From NCBI GenBank assembly GCA_017473665.1, contig JAFUKK010000256.1, positions 1 through 9,012 of the forward strand: 9,012 nucleotides of DNA. Direction: 5' to 3'. The translations under genes were made by a program, and so were the position numbers. Every line of letters begins with the position of its first letter. Positions within the stretch are counted from its first letter, which is position 1. Positions 1-5,269 of the stretch are shown piece by piece. The DNA comes from Lachnospiraceae bacterium. Lineage in GTDB: Bacteria; Bacillota; Clostridia; Lachnospirales; Lachnospiraceae. The notes under the pieces are model-generated. The model worked only from the letters and a program-made list of their open reading frames with translations. It was not told the origin of the DNA and searched no databases.

Positions 1-999
1 CAAAATAGTCAACAGCACATTGCCCTCGCCATTCTTAATACCACTGGTCAACAATACTGCTGCTGTAAAGATAATGGAGATTACAAAAATCATCTTGTAG
101 ATGGTATTTCTATCCTTCATGGTATCTGCCCATGCAGAAAAGCCCAGACGTCCACCTGCATTGAAAATAGCAGAAATGGTGGAAATAATACCTACCATAC
201 CAGCCAGACCCAGACACTTCACAATAGCTTTTTCCTGAGAAATCAGCGCCAGACCGCAGGTGATATTGATGTAGAACATCAACCAGATACCAATGTAGTT
301 TGCAATAGGTTTGGTCTTCAAAGTAGCCATGATGCCCTGGCTCTTATCCTTGGTAGCGGGCTCATGCCAGCCCTCAGGCTTCTTCAGCAGTAAATGACCT
401 ACGAACATCATTACAAAATAGATACAAGCCAGGATAATGAACATCTGGTAGATGCCGCCCTCACCCAGACCGCTCAGCATTGCTTCCATAATAGGGGAAG
501 CGATAGCCTTTGCAGCACCAAAACCTGCTACTGCCAGACCGGTTGCCAGGCCCTTTTTGTCTGCAAACCAAAGCATCAGGGTCTTTACAGGGGACAGATA
601 TCCGGTACCCAGACCAATACCCATGATGAAACCATAGCATACATAGATACCAATCAGTGCCACCAGGCTACCCTTATGTAAACCACCATAATAAATAAAG
701 AAGCCGGTACCTGCCATACCCAGAGCAAAACAAATGGTTGCAATCAGGGAGGACTTATGGATATCTTTCTCTACTACATTACCCAGGAACGCTGCAGACA
801 TACCCAGGAAAAAGATTGCAAAACTAAATGCCCATTCGGTAGCACCCTTGGAAAAACCAATGTAATCAGCAATCTCCTGACTGAAAATAGACCAACAGTA
901 AACAGTACCGATACTGCAATGAAGCAATAATGCGGGGATAGCTGCGCGGATCCACTTATTGGTACGCCAGCCGCCGGTTTTCTTAACTTTTTCTTCCAT
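1..999 (-). CDS. OFA family MFS transporter (oxalate/formate antiporter-like), 3' end cut by window
   Basis: Translating the minus strand gives 333 residues with no stop up to base 1, so the C-terminus lies outside the window. The protein is very hydrophobic and polytopic, with roughly ten of the expected twelve membrane helices visible. Family marks are the N-terminal segment with CWSIFSQEI (residues 35-43), the GYLSPVKTLMLWFADKKGLATG-like loop around residues 133-154 that matches the OFA 'YP..T...WFPDKRGLA.G' pattern, and GGRLGFSAWAD near 282-292, a degenerate MFS motif A. OFA members exchange small carboxylates such as oxalate, formate or other monocarboxylates across the membrane; the substrate cannot be read here. 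I chose the ATG at 999 because GGAAG lies 8 bases upstream. An in-frame ATG at 1005 is possible but sits only 2 bases from that site. The gene lies 210 bases after the alarmone synthetase and has its own predicted promoter and a structured leader. Confidence 0.85.
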   Translation of the reverse strand, partial: MEEKVKKTGGWRTNKWIRAAIPALLLHCSIGTVYCWSIFSQEIADYIGFSKGATEWAFSFAIFFLGMSAAFLGNVVEKDIHKSSLIATICFALGMAGTGFFIYYGGLHKGSLVALIGIYVCYGFIMGIGLGTGYLSPVKTLMLWFADKKGLATGLAVAGFGAAKAIASPIMEAMLSGLGEGGIYQMFIILACIYFVMMFVGHLLLKKPEGWHEPATKDKSQGIMATLKTKPIANYIGIWLMFYINITCGLALISQEKAIVKCLGLAGMVGIISTISAIFNAGGRLGFSAWADTMKDRNTIYKMIFVISIIFTAAVLLTSGIKNGEGNVLLTIL

Positions 1000-1087
1000 A
1001 ACCATATCTTCCTTTTCCTCATATCGTTATGCTTTGCAAAATCCCAAAGAATGACACACCCCAATTCCTTATCCCTGTAAACCCAGC

Positions 1088-1136
1088 AAAGGGCATGCGA
1101 TATGTCAGTGTTCGACATTTTTCAAGCATACCCTTT
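1088..1136 (-). promoter_or_regulatory. Leader inverted repeat before the OFA transporter
   Basis: The two arms 1126-1136 and 1088-1098 pair over 11 bp with a single G-U (AAAGGGTATGC with GCATGCCCTTT, read on the minus strand). Inside them a second 5-bp stem (ATGTC/GACAT, 1114-1118 with 1102-1106) closes a 7-base loop. The repeat begins at about the predicted transcription start, so it would form a 5'-terminal hairpin in the transporter mRNA, or act as a DNA operator. No T-run follows, so it is not an intrinsic terminator. I do not recognise it as a known riboswitch class. Confidence 0.5.
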
Positions 1137-1137
1137 T

Positions 1138-1166
1138 ATTCTACTACTGTTTGCTGTTTTTTTCAA
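1138..1166 (-). promoter_or_regulatory. Predicted sigma-A-type promoter for the OFA transporter
   Basis: The -35 box TTGAAA (1161-1166) and -10 box TAGAAT (1138-1143) are separated by exactly 17 bases, each one mismatch from consensus. The start point would fall near base 1131, giving a leader of about 130 bases. This suggests the transporter is transcribed separately from the synthetase gene upstream. Confidence 0.5.
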
Positions 1167-1209
1167 ATAGAAAATGCATTTGTTACCTTTTTATCTGTTA
1201 GGATACACC

Positions 1210-1878
1210 CTACCCCTCTACATGACGGCGCAAGGCGTCCATTCTGGCATCCAACTGGGCACTTTGGGTAGCACAATCATAAAGCTCCCGCATCATCTCT
1301 TCCGTAAAATCATGATCCTTTTTGTATCTTAACTGATGCTCCAGACTGGCCCAGAAATCCATAGCGATTGTACGAAGCTGAATCTCCACCTTCATCAATC
1401 TCTTTTCATGGCTCAGAAAAATAGGCACCTGTACAATCATATGCAGACTACGGTAGCCATTGGCTTTAGGCTGATGGATATAATCCTTCATCTCCACCAG
1501 TGTAATATCATCCTGCTTTAAAAAAGCCTCTGCCAGCGCAAATACATCCTCAGGGAAAGAACAAATGACTCTCACCCCGGCCACATCATTCAGATTTTCC
1601 TCCACATTCTCCAAGGTCACGTCCAACCCTTTACGTTCCAGTTTCCCCTTGATACTCAGTGGACTTTTCAATCTACTCTTTATACTGCTGATGGGATTTC
1701 GATCATATTGTAGTGAAAATTCTGTATTCAATACATTAAACTTTGTTTCAATCTCCATAATGGCACAGCGATAATAAGCCATCGCCTTCATGTATTCCGC
1801 CGCATGTATCCCCACCATATCCATTATCTGTGCTGCTTCTTCTCTGCTTTGTAATTCATTCTCTCGCTTTTTTTCCAT
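1210..1878 (-). CDS. Small alarmone synthetase, RelQ/YjbM-type GTP pyrophosphokinase
   Basis: This 222-residue protein is a single-domain RelA/SpoT-type synthetase, which transfers pyrophosphate from ATP to GTP or GDP to make (p)ppGpp in the cytoplasm. Visible motifs are SRLKSPLSIKGKL (68-80), the NDVAGVRVIC strand with the metal-binding Asp98, KDYIHQPKANGYRSLH (131-146) for guanine-nucleotide stacking, and EIQLRTIAMDFWASLEHQL (165-183) with the catalytic Glu165. There is no HD hydrolase, TGS or ACT domain, and the length matches RelQ/YjbM (about 210 residues) rather than full-length Rel. A GGAG site lies 6 bases before the ATG. The gene lies about 190 bases after trxA and has a plausible own promoter and a leader hairpin. 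A synthetase without a hydrolase normally depends on transcriptional or allosteric control. Family assignment is sure; physiological role is inferred. Confidence 0.93.
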   Translation of the reverse strand: MEKKRENELQSREEAAQIMDMVGIHAAEYMKAMAYYRCAIMEIETKFNVLNTEFSLQYDRNPISSIKSRLKSPLSIKGKLERKGLDVTLENVEENLNDVAGVRVICSFPEDVFALAEAFLKQDDITLVEMKDYIHQPKANGYRSLHMIVQVPIFLSHEKRLMKVEIQLRTIAMDFWASLEHQLRYKKDHDFTEEMMRELYDCATQSAQLDARMDALRRHVEG

Positions 1879-1976
1879 TCTTACTCCATAGGAAGCCCTG
1901 CTTCCTCTCCTTTATCCTTCTCTTCTGTCCATTTTCCGGAACCTTCTGTTTCCCACAAAGTATTTACAACAAATCA

Positions 1977-2000
1977 GCCCCTCACCGTATGGGCAGGGGC
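1977..2000 (-). promoter_or_regulatory. GC-rich hairpin in the synthetase leader
   Basis: GCCCCT (1995-2000 read on the minus strand) pairs perfectly with AGGGGC (1977-1982), and an inner GCC/GGT stem with one bulged G extends it around a 5-base loop. It lies about 15 bases after the predicted promoter and is followed by a moderately T-rich stretch without a true T-run. It could be a weak or decayed terminator of trxA, an attenuator, or a leader-stabilising stem. Confidence 0.4.
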
Positions 2001-2017
2001 CTATTGTGGTTACTCTC

Positions 2018-2048
2018 ATTATAACGCAATTGCAAACAAAAATCTCAA
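2018..2048 (-). promoter_or_regulatory. Possible promoter for the alarmone synthetase gene
   Basis: A perfect TATAAT -10 box at 2018-2023 is preceded by TTGAGA at 2043-2048. The 19-base spacing is longer than ideal, so the -35 assignment is weak. The transcript would start near base 2011 and carry a leader of about 130 bases containing the hairpin at 1977-2000. Confidence 0.35.
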
Positions 2049-2067
2049 ATCTATTGTTTTTTTATAC

Positions 2068-2376
2068 TTATTTCATAAGCTGGTATATTTCTTCTTTGGA
2101 AATATATCCCAAAGAACGATTCACCTCTTTACCATCCTTATATACTACCAAAGTAGGAATACTCATCACATTGTGACGCTCTGCCAATGCCATCTGGTCA
2201 TCCACATCCACCTTGCACACCTTAAATTCAGTGGTCTCCTCTGCCACTTCTTCCACCAATGGGGAAAGCATACGGCAGGGACCGCACCATGCTGCCCAAA
2301 AATCAATTAATACAGGCACTCTGCTCTGTAATACCTCCTGTTCAAAATTCTCCACAGTCAATGTAATTGCTGCCAT
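2068..2376 (-). CDS. trxA: Thioredoxin
   Basis: A 102-residue cytoplasmic thioredoxin, the normal family length, that reduces protein disulfides using electrons from thioredoxin reductase. The active site WCGPC is at residues 30-34 (Cys31 and Cys34), the buried acidic residue is Asp25, and the cis-proline loop SIPT is at 72-75 (Pro74). An extra cysteine, Cys54, precedes the VDVDD strand. The start is fixed by a strong AAAGGAGG site 7 bases before the ATG. It lies 69 bases after the nuclease gene with no terminator visible between them, so it is probably transcribed from the radA promoter. No thioredoxin reductase gene is in the window. Confidence 0.95.
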   Translation of the reverse strand: MAAITLTVENFEQEVLQSRVPVLIDFWAAWCGPCRMLSPLVEEVAEETTEFKVCKVDVDDQMALAERHNVMSIPTLVVYKDGKEVNRSLGYISKEEIYQLMK

Positions 2377-2445
2377 AATTCGTCCTCCTTTTATTATTAT
2401 ATCTTTTCTTTGTTATTACCATAAGGATACCCCTCTTGGGCTTTA

Positions 2446-3246
2446 TTATCCGCCGGTTGCCAACCGGCTCTCTCCGGTGGCATAATCAATCTTCACTCCC
2501 GGTTGCACATTATAACAAAATACATTGAAGCAAATGCCTTTACCTGCATCTGTTACGGACCAGGCCTCCATCAATACACCTGTAGCCAAAAGATTCTCTT
2601 CCTCAAAACAGGGCGTTACCCTATACAGTACACATCCGCCACGACGCACATACTCCGCCACCTGATTTTCAAAAGGAAGCATCCCTTCCACATTCAGATA
2701 ACGGGTACCTGTAATCAAGTTCCTTTCATTGGCGTTTTCGCCAGTCAGCTGATAACCGATTAGATGGCATCGGTTATACAAATATCTACCATCCACAAAA
2801 TCATACTTGGCATATTGCCAGGCGGTGGGTTTTACCTCCCCGATAAGTCCCCGCTCCTCCCGGGGCATCAGCTCCCGCCCCAGCACTGCAGCGGTAGTAC
2901 CACACCTACCGAGCCCATCAGGGGCACTATAAAAGGCAAAAAGCTCTCCTTCATGCGCCTCTAGGGGGAAAAAGGGTACATTATCATTTAGTTCACAATA
3001 GGGGCTCCCTGTATACACCGGCAAATCCTCAGGCACAAAGCCCTGTTCAAACGGGCTGCTGCACAATCCGGCAAACACCTGCGGATACCCCCGGGAAGAT
3101 TCTGTCAGTGTGGCAGCACTCCCCTCTTCCACATCAGTCACGGCAGGATACCGTAAGCCATAATACTGCAACACCACCCATAGCAGGAGTAGTGTACACA
3201 TAGTCCCCAAGCGGTACACCCATTGTATCTTTCTACGTTTCTTCAT
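2446..3246 (-). CDS. Exported DNA/RNA non-specific endonuclease, EndA/NucA-like
   Basis: A 266-residue protein with a basic N-terminus (KKRRK) and one hydrophobic segment at about residues 13-30, a signal peptide or membrane anchor, followed by a beta-beta-alpha-metal nuclease domain in the C-terminal half. The catalytic segment is YNRCHLIGYQL (157-167) with the presumed general-base His161, where classic members have DRGH. It is followed by NERNLITGTRYLN (173-185), which holds Asn residues typical of metal binding, and PFENQVAEY (191-199). The end, FNVFCYNVQPGVKIDYATGE, resembles the C-terminal strand region of Streptococcus EndA, the DNA-entry nuclease. Eight cysteines follow the membrane segment, many for a secreted clostridial protein. 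The start lies 18 bases after the radA stop with GGAG 11 bases upstream, so it is almost certainly co-transcribed with radA. Nutrient scavenging, DNA uptake and biofilm DNA digestion are all possible roles. Confidence 0.85.
   Translation of the reverse strand: MKKRRKIQWVYRLGTMCTLLLLWVVLQYYGLRYPAVTDVEEGSAATLTESSRGYPQVFAGLCSSPFEQGFVPEDLPVYTGSPYCELNDNVPFFPLEAHEGELFAFYSAPDGLGRCGTTAAVLGRELMPREERGLIGEVKPTAWQYAKYDFVDGRYLYNRCHLIGYQLTGENANERNLITGTRYLNVEGMLPFENQVAEYVRRGGCVLYRVTPCFEEENLLATGVLMEAWSVTDAGKGICFNVFCYNVQPGVKIDYATGESRLATGG
2452..2468. repeat. Perfect 8-1-8 palindrome at the 3' end of the nuclease gene
   Basis: GCCGGTTG and CAACCGGC are exact reverse complements around one central base, within the last codons of the nuclease gene. 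As RNA it would form a 6-bp GC-rich stem with a 5-base loop. No T-run follows on either strand, so an intrinsic terminator is not supported; mRNA 3'-end stabilisation or chance are both possible. Confidence 0.4.
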
Positions 3247-3264
3247 ATTGCCAATAACTCCGGA

Positions 3265-4644
3265 CTATCCCAGCAGAAAATCCATCACATCCTGCAACGT
3301 GCTGACACCCACTACCCGGATGCCTGACACCTGACTACAGTCCTTTTCACATACTTTCGGTACAATCACGGTATGAAATCCCAGTTTCTCAGCTTCCTGT
3401 ACTCTCTGACGAGCCATACTCACTGCCCGCACCTCACCGCTCAATCCCACCTCACCAAAGGCCAGTAAATGAGGGTCCAAAGGCAGATTACGGAAGCTGG
3501 AAAGTATAGCTATGACAATGCCCAAATCCACTGCCGGTTCGACTATTTTCATCCCGCCGGTAATATTCACATACGCATCACAACCGGACAAAGACAATCC
3601 GCAACGCTTCTCCAGCACCGCCATTAACAGATTGACCCGATTAAAATCCGTACCCGTGGTCTGCCGCCTGGGGATACCGAAATTACTGTGACACACCAAC
3701 GCCTGTATCTCAATAAGTAGCGGTCGGGTGCCTTCCATGGTACATACTACCACAGAGCCACTGGCATGGTGGGGTCTGCCGCTGAGCATGTACTCCGATG
3801 GATTTTGCACCTCTGTAAGCCCCTGTTCACGCATCTCAAATACACCGATTTCATTGGTGGAACCAAAACGATTCTTGACACCTCGTAAAATACGATAGGA
3901 CGCATGGCGGTCTCCCTCAAAATAAAGCACCGTATCCACCATATGCTCCAGCACTCTGGGGCCTGCCACAGTCCCTTCTGTGGTCACATGCCCCACAATA
4001 AAAATGGATACTCCCAATCCTTTGGCCAACTGCAGCAACGTGCCGGTGGTCTCCCGCACCTGAGACACACTGCCGGGCGCTGCAGATACATTTTCATTGT
4101 ACATGGTCTGTATGGAATCTATTACCACTACCTGGGGCATAGTGTTACGTATCACATCTGCAATCACATCCAGATTGGTCTCACACAAAAGCAACATCTG
4201 AGTTGCAAAACTACCCAGACGATCTGCTCTCATTTTTATCTGTACCTGGGATTCCTCACCGGATATGTACAATACTTTTTTATCCGCGGCTGCCAATCTC
4301 TGGCATACCTGCAACAACAAAGTGGACTTGCCGATACCCGGATCGCCACCTACCAGCACTAAAGAGCCGGCCACAATGCCGCCCCCCAACACTCTGTCCA
4401 GCTCACCAATTCCGGTCACCTGCTTTTCCTCTTCCGTAATCGTAATATCCGCCAATATGCTGGGCTGTATCTGTGCACCGAGGCGTCTGGTAACACCGCC
4501 ACCGGTCTTTAAATCCGTTTTACTGACCTGTTCTTCTACCAGTGTATTCCACTCCTTACAGCCGGGACACTGTCCCAACCATTTGGCAGACTCATACCCG
4601 CAATTCTGACAGAAAAAAATACTGGTCATCTTACCCTTGGCCAT
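3265..4644 (-). CDS. radA: DNA repair protein RadA
   Basis: A 459-residue RadA (Sms), the RecA-like branch-migration helicase that works with RecA at recombination intermediates in repair and natural transformation. Domains in order: a zinc finger with Cys12, Cys15, Cys26 and Cys29 (CQNCG/CPGC); a RecA-like ATPase with Walker A GDPGIGKST (100-108) and Walker B VVVID (172-176); the RadA-specific KNRFG motif (257-261); and a Lon-protease-like C-terminal domain from about residue 280 to the end. Length matches the family (about 455-460). An ATG 21 bases upstream is in frame, but the start at 4644 is preferred because AAGGAGG lies just 6 bases before it and the product then begins MAKGK, as typical. 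It has its own promoter directly after the terminator of the preceding gene, and heads a unit with the nuclease and probably trxA. Confidence 0.97.
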   Translation of the reverse strand: MAKGKMTSIFFCQNCGYESAKWLGQCPGCKEWNTLVEEQVSKTDLKTGGGVTRRLGAQIQPSILADITITEEEKQVTGIGELDRVLGGGIVAGSLVLVGGDPGIGKSTLLLQVCQRLAAADKKVLYISGEESQVQIKMRADRLGSFATQMLLLCETNLDVIADVIRNTMPQVVVIDSIQTMYNENVSAAPGSVSQVRETTGTLLQLAKGLGVSIFIVGHVTTEGTVAGPRVLEHMVDTVLYFEGDRHASYRILRGVKNRFGSTNEIGVFEMREQGLTEVQNPSEYMLSGRPHHASGSVVVCTMEGTRPLLIEIQALVCHSNFGIPRRQTTGTDFNRVNLLMAVLEKRCGLSLSGCDAYVNITGGMKIVEPAVDLGIVIAILSSFRNLPLDPHLLAFGEVGLSGEVRAVSMARQRVQEAEKLGFHTVIVPKVCEKDCSQVSGIRVVGVSTLQDVMDFLLG

Positions 4645-4673
4645 GAAGCCCTCCTTTCCCCACAAGAAGTCAT

Positions 4674-4702
4674 ATTATAACTCCATCATTTATGGACAAA
4701 AA
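4674..4702 (-). promoter_or_regulatory. Predicted promoter of the radA unit with an internal dyad
   Basis: A perfect TATAAT -10 box (4674-4679) lies 17 bases from a poor -35 (TTTTTG, 4697-4702) that coincides with the T-run of the preceding terminator. The spacer holds the 5-5-5 inverted repeat TCCAT-N5-ATGGA (4682-4696), which could be an operator and might explain how a promoter with a weak -35 box is controlled. The start point would be near 4667, about 23 bases before the ATG. Confidence 0.4.
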
Positions 4703-4739
4703 TCCCTGCACCGGAGAAGAAAACCTCCCGATACAGGGA
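4698..4739 (-). terminator. Intrinsic terminator of the 137-residue protein gene
   Basis: On the minus strand the arms TCCCTGTATCGGGAG (4725-4739) and CTCCGGTGCAGGGA (4703-4716) form a stem of about 14 bp with two G-U pairs and one bulged G around an 8-base loop. Five T residues (4698-4702) follow at once. The stem begins only about 6 bases after the stop codon of the gene at 4745-5158, and separates that gene from radA. Confidence 0.85.
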
Positions 4740-4744
4740 CTCTA

Positions 4745-5158
4745 TTACATCTGTACTACCTTTACACTTACCTCGCCTGCTGCCTGAAGCTCCACACTGA
4801 GACTGAGCTTGCCGCCCAGACCGGTCTTCATGGTACCCATGCTCTTACCACCAACAAACACCTCATACTCCTGGTCATCTGCCAGGCCAATGGTAATCTG
4901 TGCATCTTCATCGCCTTCCACGGAAAACTCTACGCCCTGTGCCTGCTCCGTGAAACCATTGACACTGGTCCCGGGTACGGACTCATATAGGAACATACCG
5001 TTCTTTTCCAACTTGGTAATATCCTTGTAGGTCTTTACCTTTAACAGGTCTCCTGCATGCTTAAAGTCCTCCACTTTGGCCTTCTGTGCCAGTTTGTGGT
5101 TACCAAAGCTGATTGCTCCATCAGCTTCGCTACGAAGTAAATCTTCTACTACTGCCAT
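4745..5158 (-). CDS. Conserved small protein of unknown function (labelled endosialidase-like in some Clostridia)
   Basis: A 137-residue acidic soluble protein with no cysteine, no tryptophan, no signal peptide and no membrane segment. The N-terminal half carries SFGNHKLAQKAK (17-28) and a distinctive KVKTYKDITKLEKNGMFLYES stretch (40-60). From about residue 75 the protein is strand-rich with Gly turns (VEFSVEGDEDAQITIGL, EYEVFVGGK, GGKLSLSVEL), suggesting a small beta-sandwich. From memory, close relatives in Lachnospiraceae are sometimes named 'endosialidase catalytic beta chain', but at this length and without an obvious active site it cannot be a whole endosialidase, so I treat the name as unreliable. 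AGGAGG lies 9 bases before the ATG. The gene has its own promoter (5195-5223) and terminator (4698-4739), making it an independent unit set between clpC and radA. A binding or scaffold role is only a guess. Confidence 0.85.
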   Translation of the reverse strand: MAVVEDLLRSEADGAISFGNHKLAQKAKVEDFKHAGDLLKVKTYKDITKLEKNGMFLYESVPGTSVNGFTEQAQGVEFSVEGDEDAQITIGLADDQEYEVFVGGKSMGTMKTGLGGKLSLSVELQAAGEVSVKVVQM

Positions 5159-5194
5159 GATAGTAATCCTCCTAAGTAGGTTTCTGTCTCAAGT

Positions 5195-5223
5195 ATAATA
5201 TAATTTCGGTGTTTTTTCTACAA
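5195..5223 (-). promoter_or_regulatory. Possible promoter of the 137-residue protein gene
   Basis: TTGTAG (5218-5223) and TATTAT (5195-5200) are separated by 17 bases in an AT-rich stretch between clpC and the small gene. The -10 box is one mismatch from consensus and the -35 box keeps only TTG. With the terminator at 4698-4739 it would give a short monocistronic transcript. No clear terminator follows clpC (only a 4-bp stem with a GGAA loop near 5258), so read-through from clpC is also possible. Confidence 0.4.
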
Positions 5224-5269
5224 AATTCTTGCTTTTCTTGTGATATTTTACCCCTTCCGGGACATAATC

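Noticed and set aside
394..681. Plus-strand open frames within the OFA transporter region and other short antisense frames throughout
   Set aside because: They lie opposite well-supported minus-strand genes, lack ribosome sites, and their products resemble no family.
2068..2083. CTTAT/ATAAG inverted repeat at the trxA stop codon as a terminator
   Set aside because: The stem is AT-only apart from one pair and is followed by A residues on the coding strand rather than T residues.
2384..2424. TATAAT at 2396-2401 with TTATGG at 2419-2424 as a trxA promoter
   Set aside because: Transcription would start near 2389, inside the AAAGGAGG ribosome site of trxA, and the -35 box is poor. The AT-rich stretch is more likely just the spacer before the ribosome site, with trxA read from upstream.
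5253..5269. Terminator after clpC (UCCC-GGAA-GGGG)
   Set aside because: The stem is only 4 bp including one G-U and is followed by TAAAATATC, not a T-run.
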